A stretch of 41,253 nt of DNA. Source: an uncultured Verrucomicrobiota bacterium. Lineage in GTDB: Bacteria > Verrucomicrobiota > Verrucomicrobiia > Limisphaerales > UBA9464. The stretch spans positions 1 through 41,253 of the forward strand of contig CAILNN010000046.1 of assembly GCA_903835555.1 (NCBI GenBank), written 5' to 3'. The position numbers and the translations under genes were made by a program. Under the pieces are notes generated by a model. The model saw nothing but the letters and a program-made list of their open reading frames with translations, was not told where the DNA came from and did no database searches. Below are positions 24,286-33,482 of this stretch, one piece after another; the first letter of the stretch is position 1; every line of letters starts with the position of its first letter.

Positions 24286-26481
24286 ATGGGAATGCGTTCC
24301 ACTTTCCTTCGCCGATGGATGCTAATGGGTATCGGCTGGTTCCTTCTGGGATCGATTCCGAAATCCCTGAGGGCTGGCACCACCGACTGGCTGCTCGACC
24401 CCTCTAGCTATACCGCCACGGTTACCTCATCCAAGGCTGAGATCATCCTCCAAAACGGTTTGGTCCGACGCACCTTCCGGGTCACACCCAATGCCACCAC
24501 CGTCGCCCTCGACCACCTGATCACCGGAGCGAGCCTGCTGCGCGCCGTTGAACCTGAAGCAGTCTTGACTATTGATGGTCAGGAAATGGCTGTCGGCGGT
24601 CTTAAGGGTCAGCCAGACCGTGCCTACCTCTTGCCGGAATGGGCCGCTGCCTTGACCAACGATCCCGCCGCCTGCGTCTACACGGGCGTCACGACCGGCA
24701 CCCCCGAAGCCCCGCTGGCCTGGAAAAGTAAACGCCATCACGCCGACATCCCGTGGCCACCACCTGGAATGTCTCTCGACCTCCATTTCCACGGACCCGA
24801 AGGCCCAAAACGCAACATTTTTGTCACCATCCATCACGAGCTCTACGACGGCCTGCCGGTCTTCGGCAAATGGTTGACTGTTAGCAACGGTACCACTCGC
24901 GAAATTATCATCGACCGCTTCACCTTGGAAAAACTCGCGACGGTTGAAGCAGAATCTGCCGTGGATGAACGCCCGAATATCGCTTGGCGGACACCGGCCA
25001 TCGATGTCTTGAGCGATTACATGTTCAAGGGAATGGATGTTGTCACCGGCAATCAGGTGGCCACTTGGCAGCGCGACCCGACATTTACCACCCAAGTCAG
25101 TTACAATTTCCACACCCCATGCATCTTGCAAGTCCAACCGCCGGTTGGCCCGGGACGACACCTCGCCCCGGGTGAGTCCTTCACCACCTTCCGGAGTTAC
25201 CTCATCGTTCACGATTCTACCGATCGTGAGCGTCAAGGTTTGACCCTTCGTCACGCCACCCGCGCTTTGGCTCCCTGGACCACGGAAAGCCCGATCATGA
25301 TGCATGTTCGTAGCGCCGAATCGAAGGCCTTCCGCCAAGCCGTCGACCAATGCCTCGAAGTCGGTTTTGAAATGATCATTTACACGTTTGGCAGTGGTTT
25401 GGAAATGGAACGGGACGACCCCGCCTACATGGCCCGGATCAAGTCCGACGTCGAATACGCTCACGCTCGGGGACTCGAAGTCGGTGCCTACTCCCTCTTT
25501 AGCAGTCGAAGCATTGATGCCGCCAACGACGTCATTAACCCGACCAACGGGCGGCCCGGTGGGGCCATCTTTGGCAATGCCCCCTGTTTCGCCAGTACCT
25601 GGGGGCAGAACTATTACCGGAAGCTGACCAATTTCATCACCCAAACGGGGCTCGATCTGTTGGAACACGACGGTCCTTATCCGGGAGATGTCTGTGCCTC
25701 CACCAATCATCCGGGCCATCGGGGATTAGCCGACAGTCAATGGGCCAACTGGGAAATGTGCGCTGGCCTCTACCGCTGGTGCCGGGAGCGCGGCGTCTAC
25801 GTGAATCAACCCGACTACTACTTCCTTGCCGGTGGCAATAAAACTGGCATGGGCTATCGCGAAGATAACTTTTCCCTACCGCGTGAACGCCAACTGATTC
25901 ATAGCCGACAAAACATTTACGATGGCACTTGGACAAAGCCACAAACCGCCGGTTGGATGTTTGTCCCGCTGACCGAATACCAGGGTGGAGGAGCGGCGGC
26001 GACCATTGAGCCGTTGGCCGAACATCTTCCCGCCTATGAGGGTCATTTGGCCAACACCTTGGGAGCCGGTGTTCAAGCCTGCTGGCGCGGACCCCGCCTG
26101 TACGATTCGGAAGCCACCAAGGTACTCGTTGAACGTTGGCTCACATTTTTCAAGAAGCACCGGGAAATCCTCGAGTCCGATATCATCCATGGCCGACGTC
26201 CCGACGGACGCGACATCGACTACCTCATCCACGTGAATCCGAAGCTGGACACCAAAGCCTTCGTGATGATCCACAATCCCCTAAAGACCACCGTCGAACG
26301 TGACCTTTCCCTGCCACTCTACTATTCCGGCCTTTCCAACATTGGAACCGTCCGAATCGAGGACGGCGCGGCCCAAAGAGTCCCCATCGAGCGAGACGGA
26401 CGCATGACCGTCCGTGTTCATATCGCCCCCGAAAGCCGGACCTGGTTGACTGTCGAGGAAGCCAAACCCGGCCAGAAATAG
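24286..26481 (+). CDS. Secreted glycosidase-like protein (clan GH-D / alpha-galactosidase-like TIM barrel)
   Basis: 731 residues with a signal peptide ('RRWMLMGIGWFLLGSIPKSLRAG'). Residues ~45-330 look like a beta-sandwich domain ('NGLVRRTFRVTPNATTVALDHLITG', 'LTVSNGTTREIIIDRFTLE'). From ~340 a TIM-barrel region contains 'MMHVRSAESKAFRQAVDQ', 'GFEMIIYTFGSG', 'GLEVGAYSLFSS' and 'LDLLEHDGPYPGD'. The last has an Asp where clan GH-D enzymes carry the nucleophile after K/E-x-D. The C-terminal ~100 residues form a beta domain. A role in breaking down plant or algal sugars outside the cytoplasm is likely. The exact family and substrate are not certain. Confidence 0.65.
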   Translation: MGMRSTFLRRWMLMGIGWFLLGSIPKSLRAGTTDWLLDPSSYTATVTSSKAEIILQNGLVRRTFRVTPNATTVALDHLITGASLLRAVEPEAVLTIDGQEMAVGGLKGQPDRAYLLPEWAAALTNDPAACVYTGVTTGTPEAPLAWKSKRHHADIPWPPPGMSLDLHFHGPEGPKRNIFVTIHHELYDGLPVFGKWLTVSNGTTREIIIDRFTLEKLATVEAESAVDERPNIAWRTPAIDVLSDYMFKGMDVVTGNQVATWQRDPTFTTQVSYNFHTPCILQVQPPVGPGRHLAPGESFTTFRSYLIVHDSTDRERQGLTLRHATRALAPWTTESPIMMHVRSAESKAFRQAVDQCLEVGFEMIIYTFGSGLEMERDDPAYMARIKSDVEYAHARGLEVGAYSLFSSRSIDAANDVINPTNGRPGGAIFGNAPCFASTWGQNYYRKLTNFITQTGLDLLEHDGPYPGDVCASTNHPGHRGLADSQWANWEMCAGLYRWCRERGVYVNQPDYYFLAGGNKTGMGYREDNFSLPRERQLIHSRQNIYDGTWTKPQTAGWMFVPLTEYQGGGAAATIEPLAEHLPAYEGHLANTLGAGVQACWRGPRLYDSEATKVLVERWLTFFKKHREILESDIIHGRRPDGRDIDYLIHVNPKLDTKAFVMIHNPLKTTVERDLSLPLYYSGLSNIGTVRIEDGAAQRVPIERDGRMTVRVHIAPESRTWLTVEEAKPGQK

Positions 26482-26643
26482 ACAGCTGCGAGAGTTTCGT
26501 TGCGGGCCTTTCAAGTTCCGAGACGCTGCCGTGCGCCATCCACCAATGCGTTGCCAGTGGGGAAACACCCCATCGCTGTCGAGGCGGGCAACAGTCAGGT
26601 TCACGTGGGAATTCCAAATTGCTGACCTGTGGTCGCGATTTCA

Positions 26644-26659
26644 GACTTCAGTTGAAGTC
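26644..26659. promoter_or_regulatory. Palindrome next to a -10-like TATAAA, upstream of the PRC-barrel gene
   Basis: GACTTCA-GT-TGAAGTC is a 7-bp inverted repeat with a 2-base centre, directly followed by CTATAAAG. The PRC-barrel start is ~40 bp downstream with a good AGGAAAGGA ribosome site at 26680-26688. It may be an operator over a promoter; no clear -35 is seen. Confidence 0.4.
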
Positions 26660-26697
26660 CTATAAAGCGAAAACCCGACAGGAAAGGAACCATCGTT

Positions 26698-27468
26698 ATG
26701 CTAATCAGCACCAAAGACCTCCACGGATACGATCTGTCCGGCTTGGATGGTGAGTTGGGAACAGTCAAAGACCTCTACTTTGACGATCAGTTTTGGACCA
26801 TACGCTATCTGGTCGCCGACACTGGCCATTGGTTGCCAGGCCGCCAAGTCCTTATCGCCCCGTACGCGCTTGGGACCGTCAGTCAGCGGGATGAAACGGT
26901 TGCGATCGATCTGAGAAAAGCCCAGATCGAAGCAAGCCCGTCGCTAAACAGCGATAAGCCTGTTTCTCGTCAATTCGAAGATGCCTATTACGGATACTAT
27001 GGATGGCCCACCTATTGGGGCGGTGCCAATCGATGGGGCAACTATCCCTACATCCTCCGTGGCTCCGACCAATGGCGAACCGCCCCTCAGGACGGCAAAC
27101 CGTGGGACCCCCACCTGCGCAGCATTGCCGAAGTGACCGGCTATCATATTCAGGCGGCATTGGGGGAAATTGGCCATGTTTATGATTTTATTGTTGACGA
27201 CGATACCTGGACAATCCGCTATCTGGTCGTCGATACGCGGAATTGGTGGCCGGGCAAAAAGGTTCTGATCTCGCCACAATGGATCGAGCGGGTCAGTTGG
27301 AACGAGTCCAAGGTGTTCATTACCTTGACCAAGGAGACGATCAAATCATCTCCCGAGTACACCAATCCGGAATCCATCAACCGTGAATACGAAACCGAGC
27401 TCCATCACCACTACAATCGCCGTGGCTATTGGGTAGATGAACTGGCGGTTAAGGAACTGGTTCACTAA
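26698..27468 (+). CDS. Tandem PRC-barrel protein
   Basis: 256 residues containing two copies of the PRC-barrel domain. The first is ~4-100 ('GELGTVKDLYFDDQFWTIRYLVADTGHWLPGRQVLIAP'), the second ~143-235 ('GEIGHVYDFIVDDDTWTIRYLVVDTRNWWPGKKVLISP'). A Tyr/Gly/Trp-rich linker joins them. No signal peptide is present. PRC barrels occur in photosynthetic reaction centre H, RimM and many stress proteins; these double-barrel forms are often found near stress genes, but their role is unknown. The best ribosome binding site of the window, AGGAAAGGA, precedes the ATG. Confidence 0.88.
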   Translation: MLISTKDLHGYDLSGLDGELGTVKDLYFDDQFWTIRYLVADTGHWLPGRQVLIAPYALGTVSQRDETVAIDLRKAQIEASPSLNSDKPVSRQFEDAYYGYYGWPTYWGGANRWGNYPYILRGSDQWRTAPQDGKPWDPHLRSIAEVTGYHIQAALGEIGHVYDFIVDDDTWTIRYLVVDTRNWWPGKKVLISPQWIERVSWNESKVFITLTKETIKSSPEYTNPESINREYETELHHHYNRRGYWVDELAVKELVH

Positions 27469-27535
27469 AACCTGGATCCGAATCAGGATGGGGCATCAAT
27501 TGCTCCATCCGTTCGGGTCCAAGAAAAAACGACCT

Positions 27536-27691
27536 ATGCTAGGAACTATTTTAATTGTCATTCTTGTCCTCATGCTGCTGGGTGCCCTCCCGACTTGGGG
27601 ACACAGCCGGTCTTGGGGCTATGGGCCCAGTGGTGGGTTTGGGCTGGTGTTGCTGGTCCTCGTGGTATTGGTACTCACCGGTCGCTTATAG
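27536..27691 (+). CDS. DUF3309 small membrane protein
   Basis: 51 residues: 'MLGTILIVILVLMLLGALP', then the invariant 'SRSWGYGPSGG', then a second helix 'LVLLVLVVLVLTGRL'. The central motif is diagnostic of DUF3309. A longer frame runs back to 27437 but the family start is this ATG. The family is of unknown function and often sits by stress-related genes. It follows the PRC-barrel gene by 67 bp. Confidence 0.88.
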   Translation: MLGTILIVILVLMLLGALPTWGHSRSWGYGPSGGFGLVLLVLVVLVLTGRL

Positions 27692-28158
27692 GAGCATTGT
27701 TCGATTTTATTCTTCTGTTATGGGAGTGGATGTGTTGGAAGGTGTTTTGCCCCACCTTCTTTGAGGTTTTGGCCTTGGCAGGTTTTAACTCCTGTTGCCT
27801 TATGTGAGTTGTAGTCTACGAAAGCGGAGTGGCCCTCCCACTCCGTAGCCGTCCGACGTGAGTCGACGCTGATCCAACGAGGCCTTAACCCGTCCCAGAG
27901 CAGCCAGGCCAGATAAATGCCAGGAACCAACACATTTCTCCAAGCCAATCGCCGGTCCGCAAGGCATCGAACTCGCCTTTCTACGGCAGTTCGAGAGCTC
28001 CGAAGAGGTAACTCTGCTCGGGATTCCGGGCTGATTCGATTTCAGCCTACGGGATATGTTCAAAGCGGTTAATCAAATCCATCGGTAGGGAAACTCCCCA
28101 TGGTCTTAGTCGGGGAAGGGGATGATGGTTTAATCATGAATTCTCGGAGAATCTCCTC
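27692..28158. other. 467-bp intergenic region with a hairpin, no gene supported
   Basis: At 27825-27845 lies CGGAGTGG-CCCTC-CCACTCCG, an 8-bp stem. The sequence after it (27846-27880) looks like a degenerate repeat. Minus-strand frames here are short and resemble nothing. The last ~60 bp before the DUF2092 gene contain ATTCTC-G-GAGAAT (28140-28152), which overlaps the GGAG ahead of the start; the region probably carries that operon's promoter, which I cannot pinpoint. Confidence 0.55.
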
Positions 28159-28974
28159 ATGAAATTACATCAACCCTTCTTCCGGTGGCTCCGGCTCGTT
28201 CTTCTCGCCATCCTTCCCATCCTATCGGCTGGTGCCGGTTCCGGGCCAGAAATCGAACCCGCTCCCAATCCTCAGGTCGATCCAAAGGCCGATGCTCTAT
28301 TGCGGCGGATGAGTACTTTTCTCGGCCATCAGCCGTTTTTTTCGGTCGATGCCGAGATTTGGCAGGACTTAAACCTCTGGTCCGGCCAGCGCGTTCAGGC
28401 AGGCAGAAATGTCGCTATCCAAATTCGTCGACCCGATCGATTCCGGGCGGAGATGCGCTCCACCCGTCGTAGCCGGGGCCTCCTTTATGACGGGAAATCA
28501 CTGACCATTGTGGACCGGGCTCAAAATTATTATGGAACCATACCCGCCCCAGCTCTGATGGACGAGGCCCTGGATGTCGCTGTGCAACAATTTGGAATAA
28601 GCCTTCCGCTGGAGGACCTGGTCGTGCTGGACCCCTATAAGAGCGCTATCAAGAATGTAAATTCCGGCGTTTATGTCGGTCTCGTGACAGTGCTCGGCGT
28701 GTCGTGCGAGCACATCGCCTTTTCCCAGGACGCCATCGACTGGCAGCTTTGGATCGAAGAGGGGGCTACGCCCGTCCCGCGAAAAGTGGTGATCACTTAC
28801 AAGGATGAAGCCGGTGCGCCTCAATACACCGCCGTTTTATCCCATTGGGACTTTACCACCCTGCCTCCAGACGTCGCCTTTGTTTTTGAGCCTCAGCCAG
28901 GTGCCACAAAAATCTCTGTTTCAGAAATCCGGACCAAGAACCAAAAGCTTGACCCCTCCGCTTACAAGCCATGA
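28159..28974 (+). CDS. DUF2092 lipoprotein-like exported protein
   Basis: 271 residues with an N-terminal hydrophobic signal ('WLRLVLLAILPILSAGAGS'). The body has 'ADALLRRMSTFLGHQPFFSVDAEI', 'RRPDRFRAEMRST', 'LLYDGKSLTIVDRAQNYYGTIPAP' and 'WQLWIEEGATPVPRKVVITYKDEAGAPQYTAVLSHWDF'. That pattern is DUF2092, related to the LolA/LolB lipoprotein-carrier fold. It may bind a lipid or lipoprotein in the periplasm. First gene of the tightly packed run; its stop overlaps the next start as ATGA. Confidence 0.85.
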   Translation: MKLHQPFFRWLRLVLLAILPILSAGAGSGPEIEPAPNPQVDPKADALLRRMSTFLGHQPFFSVDAEIWQDLNLWSGQRVQAGRNVAIQIRRPDRFRAEMRSTRRSRGLLYDGKSLTIVDRAQNYYGTIPAPALMDEALDVAVQQFGISLPLEDLVVLDPYKSAIKNVNSGVYVGLVTVLGVSCEHIAFSQDAIDWQLWIEEGATPVPRKVVITYKDEAGAPQYTAVLSHWDFTTLPPDVAFVFEPQPGATKISVSEIRTKNQKLDPSAYKP

Positions 28975-29729
28975 ACGCACTTCGAATTTTGTTCCCAATT
29001 GGCATGGCCGTCCTGGTCGTGGGCATTGAATCGCGAGCCCTGCTTGCGTTGGGTGCTCCTGGCGAGCAGCCACCGCATGGGCAACCGAGCGGCCACCCGG
29101 GTCCCACTTCCCGTCCGGCTCCCTCCAGGCCACCACCGTCCCACCCGCAACCAACCCAGAGAAATGTCGTGGCTGATCGCCCATACCATGGCACTGTTCG
29201 TAATTCCGGCACTCACATCATCGAAAGGCCGGTGGAGGAACATCACGGCAACTGGGGCGGAGGTCACGGCTTTAGCCATCGGGATGTAGACGTCGATTTT
29301 GGCCGATCCCGCTACTGGCACGGCTTTGTTTACGGGCGTCATCATCATGAGCTGAGGGAGGGGTATGTCCAGGTGTACTGGAACGGTGCGCCCTATTTTT
29401 ATGATGACGGCATCTATTATCAGTCCGCTGCTGATGGCTATCAGGAAATCTATCCGCCCGTCGGATTGGGCATTCCCACTCTCCCCAGTGGATTCGTTGA
29501 GATCGAGGCCGGTGGATTGGTCTACTACTACGGGGCCGGAGCCTTTTATTTGGCGCAAGGTGAGCAGTTTGTCATCGCACCCGCGCCGATGGGGGTGACG
29601 GTTCCGGAATATCCGCCGGGCGCTGTCCTGGTAACTGTTGCGGGTGCTCCTGCCTTTCAATTTAATGGAGTCTATTATCGCCCCATCTTCGTCAATGGGG
29701 TCACTCAGTATCAAACGTTTCTTCCATGA
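28971..29729 (+). CDS. DUF6515-like exported protein
   Basis: 252 residues. A signal peptide-like start 'LRILFPIGMAVLVVGIESRALLALGA' is followed by a Pro/His/Gly-rich segment (~35-70). The C-terminal domain repeats Tyr/Gly motifs: 'WNGAPYFYDDGIYYQ', 'IEAGGLVYYYGAGAFYL', 'AGAPAFQFNGVYYRPIFVNG', the pattern of DUF6515. It probably folds outside the cytoplasm. ATGA overlaps couple it to the DUF2092 gene before and glgP after. Confidence 0.75.
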   Translation: MNALRILFPIGMAVLVVGIESRALLALGAPGEQPPHGQPSGHPGPTSRPAPSRPPPSHPQPTQRNVVADRPYHGTVRNSGTHIIERPVEEHHGNWGGGHGFSHRDVDVDFGRSRYWHGFVYGRHHHELREGYVQVYWNGAPYFYDDGIYYQSAADGYQEIYPPVGLGIPTLPSGFVEIEAGGLVYYYGAGAFYLAQGEQFVIAPAPMGVTVPEYPPGAVLVTVAGAPAFQFNGVYYRPIFVNGVTQYQTFLP

Positions 29730-32287
29730 CCACTCTTTCGCAGGAGGAGAGCTCACGCATCGCCGCACCACCCTATTGTCCATCTCCGACCGCTCCTCCA
29801 GGCTTGGATTCCCTAGTCAGTCTGGCACTGGATTTGCGTTGGTCGGCCAATCACCGGGTCAAGGGGTTGTGGGCTCAATTGGACGGTGCCCTATGGCAAT
29901 TAACTCAAAATCCGTGGGCGGTTCTTCAGACCATCTCCCGGGACCGTCTCGTCGAAGAGCTCTCGGACGTAACGTTTCGCCGAAACCTCGATGCTATCCT
30001 GGCGGAGCGACGCGACTCCGAGTCGCGGCCCAGTTGGTTCCGTACCACCCATCCCGGGGCTCAATTGGGATGCGTCGCCTATTTCAGTCTCGAATTCATG
30101 TTGAGCCAGGCGTTGCCGATCTATTCGGGAGGTCTTGGCAACGTGGCAGGGGACCAGTTAAAGGCTGCGAGCGATCTGGGCGTTCCGGTGGTCGGCGTTG
30201 GCTTGCTCTATCAGCGGGGTTATTTCCGGCAGTTGATCGATCGAAATGGTGCCCAGGAAGCGTTGTTCCCTTATAATGACCCCGGACAACTCCCTGTCCA
30301 GCCGGTGCGCCGTGCGAATGGGGAATGGCTGCGCCTTGAGGTTGTTCTTCCAGGCTACTCGGTTTGGCTGCGGGCATGGCAGGTCCTGGTTGGGCGTGTA
30401 AAACTCTATTTATTAGATAGCAATGACATTGCCAACTTTCCCGTCCATCGCGGGATCACCAGTGAGTTATATGGCGGCGGTTCCGAGCTGCGGTTAAAGC
30501 AGGAGTTGGTCCTTGGAATTGGAGGATGGCACCTGATGGAGGCGCTCGGCCTCCAACCCGAAGTCTGTCATCTCAATGAAGGGCACGCCGCCTTCGTCGT
30601 CTTGGAACGGGCCGCCAGTTTCATGAAGGCTTCCGGGCTCCCCTTCGCCGAAGCTCTGGCCGTTACCCGTGCTGGCAATCTGTTTACCACCCACACCTCG
30701 GTTGCAGCCGGGTTGGACCAATTTACCTCCGAAATCCTCGAGCCGTACCTTCAGCCCTACGCGGAAAATCGATTGGGCATACGATTTGTCGATCTTTTAG
30801 CCCTCGGTCGCCTTGATCGGGACGACGCAGGCGAAGCGTTTAAGATGGCTTACTTGGCCGTCCGGGGTAGTTGTTCAGTCAATGGTGTCAGTCGCCTGCA
30901 CGGGCAGGTCAGTCGACAGCTCCTCTCGCCGCTCTTCCCTCGTCGCCCCGTGGAAGAAGTTCCGGTGGGCTATGTCACCAATGGGATTCATGTCCCCAGT
31001 TGGGAGTCCCCGGCATCCGATTACCTTTGGACAAAAGCGTGCGGGGCAGACCGATGGACTGGCTTGGCAACCAACCTGGAAACTAATTTTCGCCAAGTAA
31101 CCGACGAAAACCTTTGGGAACTTCGTTCCAAATCCCGAATCCGGTTGCTGGACTACACACGAAGACGCCTCTCCCTTCAACTGGCCGCATCCGGGGCTCC
31201 AGCCGCAGAAGTCGAGGAAGCCCGGCACCTGCTTCATCCCGATGTGCTGACCGTCGTCTTTGCCCGGCGTTTTGCCACTTATAAGCGCCCCAATCTGCTG
31301 TTGCATGACCCGGAACGACTGCTGCGATTGCTCGGCAATCGGGAGCGCCCCATGCAGTTGATTCTTGCAGGAAAAGCACACCCGGCGGATTTGGATGGGC
31401 AAAGTCTGATTCAACGCTGGACGTGGTTTATCCGCCATGGCGAAGCGCGGTCGAGTGTGATCTTCTTGGGAGACAATGACATGCACCTGACCGAAGAGTT
31501 GGTACAAGGAGCGGACCTCTGGCTGAACACCCCAAGACGCCCCTGGGAAGCCTGCGGTACCAGCGGCATGAAAACCCTTGTCAATGGAGGCATTAACCTT
31601 TCTGAGTTGGACGGTTGGTGGGCCGAGGCATTCGTTCCTGAACTCGGCTGGGCGTTGGGTGACGGTCGGGAGCATGGTGGCGATCCCGCATGGGAAAATG
31701 CAGAAGCCGAACGGCTCTACGACGCACTCGAACACGAAGTGGTACCTGCCTTTTACGAGCGGGATAGCCGTGGAATTCCCGTTCGATGGGTCGCTCAGAT
31801 GCGGGCGAGTATGGCCACCTTGACCCCACGCTTTTCTGCGGACCGTACCGTCCGGGAGTATACCGAGCGCCTCTATCTCCCGGCAGCGGCAGTCTATCAA
31901 CAGCGTGCCCTAAACCAAGGGGCTGAAGGTCGCCGATTGGTCGCATGGGAGAAGAATTTGGCGAGGCAATGGGCCGGTCTCCGATTTGGGGCCCTCGATG
32001 TTACCACCGCTCTGGGGCAATCGGTCTTTAAAGTAGAGCTGTTCCTGGGAGAACTGGACCCTGCGTCTGTTACCGTAGAACTCTTTGCCAATGGAATAGA
32101 CGGCAATCCATCGGTGCGTCATCTCATGGAACGTGCTTCGCCTCCCAACCCTGTCGGGCTCCCGTTTATCTATCGGGCAAGCATCGAGAATATCCGCCCT
32201 GCTTCGGATTACACGGTCCGCGCACTTCCCCAGTGCCCGGGTGCTTCTATTCCTCTCGAAGCGGCGCAAATCCTATGGCAACACTGA
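29726..32287 (+). CDS. glgP: Alpha-glucan (glycogen) phosphorylase, GT35
   Basis: Releases glucose 1-phosphate from glycogen or maltodextrin. 853 residues of the short 'alpha-glucan phosphorylase' subtype. Visible are 'YSGGLGNVAGDQLKAASD' (phosphate/glucan site, ~residue 135), 'CHLNEGHAAFVVLE' (~275), 'FARRFATYKRPNLLL' (~512) and the PLP site 'EACGTSGMKTLVNGGIN' with Lys616. The start ATG overlaps the DUF6515 stop. It carries no signal peptide, so it acts on internal glycogen. With phosphoketolase downstream it may feed a fermentative route. Confidence 0.95.
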   Translation: MTTLSQEESSRIAAPPYCPSPTAPPGLDSLVSLALDLRWSANHRVKGLWAQLDGALWQLTQNPWAVLQTISRDRLVEELSDVTFRRNLDAILAERRDSESRPSWFRTTHPGAQLGCVAYFSLEFMLSQALPIYSGGLGNVAGDQLKAASDLGVPVVGVGLLYQRGYFRQLIDRNGAQEALFPYNDPGQLPVQPVRRANGEWLRLEVVLPGYSVWLRAWQVLVGRVKLYLLDSNDIANFPVHRGITSELYGGGSELRLKQELVLGIGGWHLMEALGLQPEVCHLNEGHAAFVVLERAASFMKASGLPFAEALAVTRAGNLFTTHTSVAAGLDQFTSEILEPYLQPYAENRLGIRFVDLLALGRLDRDDAGEAFKMAYLAVRGSCSVNGVSRLHGQVSRQLLSPLFPRRPVEEVPVGYVTNGIHVPSWESPASDYLWTKACGADRWTGLATNLETNFRQVTDENLWELRSKSRIRLLDYTRRRLSLQLAASGAPAAEVEEARHLLHPDVLTVVFARRFATYKRPNLLLHDPERLLRLLGNRERPMQLILAGKAHPADLDGQSLIQRWTWFIRHGEARSSVIFLGDNDMHLTEELVQGADLWLNTPRRPWEACGTSGMKTLVNGGINLSELDGWWAEAFVPELGWALGDGREHGGDPAWENAEAERLYDALEHEVVPAFYERDSRGIPVRWVAQMRASMATLTPRFSADRTVREYTERLYLPAAAVYQQRALNQGAEGRRLVAWEKNLARQWAGLRFGALDVTTALGQSVFKVELFLGELDPASVTVELFANGIDGNPSVRHLMERASPPNPVGLPFIYRASIENIRPASDYTVRALPQCPGASIPLEAAQILWQH

Positions 32288-32345
32288 GCCCAACTCCACC
32301 GGGCTTCCCGCCTAGGGGACCTTCGGTTCGTCAGAACCAGGATGC

Positions 32346-33482
32346 ATGACTACTCTTGGTACTCCCCCATCTTCGGCCCCTATTGCTACTGTCCCTACTT
32401 CCAAGCCTATCGCTTGGAAAATAAAGCCCATCTATCGCTGGTTCGCTCTCGGGGTCGGGATCGTTGGGGTCGGTGTATTGATTTGGTGGACAACCTGGGT
32501 GCCTGGAGTCGGCAAAGGATTTGTTCAGGGGAATGGACGGGTAGAGGCGACGGAGGTTGATGTCGCAACAAAATTGGCTGGGCGCATTCAAGAGATTTGG
32601 TTTGACGAAGGAGATTTCGTTGAGAAAGGGCAAACACTCGCCCAAATGCAGGTCACGGTCTTAAATGCTCAACGGGACGAAGCGCAGGCAATCTCACATC
32701 AAGCCGTAACCTCCGTGGCCAGTGCCGAAGCCCAGGAAGAGGCGCGCACCAGCGAGGTCCGGGCGGCAGAGGCCGTCGTATTACAGCGGGAAAGCGATGC
32801 CGATGTCGCGCGTCGCCGGTTTAGACGAACGGAATCCCTGACCGGCGAAGGAGCCCTTTCTCGTCAGGATTATGATGATGACCAGGCACGATGGAAGGGG
32901 ACGGAGGCCGCACTCACGTCCGCCCAAGCTCAGGTTTCGGCCGCCAAAGCGGCTGTCCGTGCTGCCCATGCCGCTTGGGTCGGTGCACGCTCTGGGATTG
33001 CCGCTGCGGAAGCGACCGTCGCCCGTGTCGAGGCGGATATTCAAGATAGCCAGCTCACCGCGCCCAGAGCCGGACGGATTCAATACCGCATCGCCCAGCC
33101 GGGCGAAGTCCTCCCCGCCGGTGGAAAAGTGCTGAACTTGGTCGATTTGGGAGATGTCTATCTTACCTTTTTCCTACCTGAAATGGCGGCTGGAAAGGTC
33201 GCCATCGGCAATGAAGTCCGGGTCATTCTCGATGCGGCACCCGGGTACGTGATTCCCGCCACCATTTCGTTCGTTGCCTCGGTGGCGCAGTTCACCCCCA
33301 AGACGGTTGAAACAGCGAGTGAGCGGGAAAAGCTCATGTTCCGCGTGAAAGCGCAGTTCGGACGTGATCTCCTCGCAAAACATCGTGCCATGGTCAAAAC
33401 CGGCATTCCCGGGGTTGCCTGGGTTCGCCTGGATGCCCATGCCGCGTGGCCCGACAAGCTGCGGACCAAGGTTCCTGAATGA
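32346..33482 (+). CDS. HlyD-family membrane fusion protein (YhiI-like)
   Basis: 378 residues with a single N-terminal helix (~33-53). Next is a lipoyl-like half motif ('[29 protein letters not shown]') and a long Ala/Glu-rich coiled coil (~105-225). The second half of the lipoyl domain is '[43 protein letters not shown]'. It should link the inner-membrane ABC transporter to the outer membrane. ATGA overlap with the rbbA-like gene next; order matches E. coli yhiI-rbbA-yhhJ. Confidence 0.92.
   Translation: MTTLGTPPSSAPIATVPTSKPIAWKIKPIYRWFALGVGIVGVGVLIWWTTWVPGVGKGFVQGNGRVEATEVDVATKLAGRIQEIWFDEGDFVEKGQTLAQMQVTVLNAQRDEAQAISHQAVTSVASAEAQEEARTSEVRAAEAVVLQRESDADVARRRFRRTESLTGEGALSRQDYDDDQARWKGTEAALTSAQAQVSAAKAAVRAAHAAWVGARSGIAAAEATVARVEADIQDSQLTAPRAGRIQYRIAQPGEVLPAGGKVLNLVDLGDVYLTFFLPEMAAGKVAIGNEVRVILDAAPGYVIPATISFVASVAQFTPKTVETASEREKLMFRVKAQFGRDLLAKHRAMVKTGIPGVAWVRLDAHAAWPDKLRTKVPE

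Noticed and set aside
24427..25719. 430-residue frame on the minus strand
   Set aside because: It lies wholly antisense to the glycosidase-like gene, resembles no protein family, and the sense frame has a signal peptide and domain structure.
27800..28063. 87-residue minus-strand frame in the DUF3309-DUF2092 gap
   Set aside because: It covers a hairpin and degenerate repeat, resembles no known protein and has no ribosome site.
30875..31900. 341-residue minus-strand frame
   Set aside because: Antisense to glgP, whose catalytic motifs are clear across the same bases.
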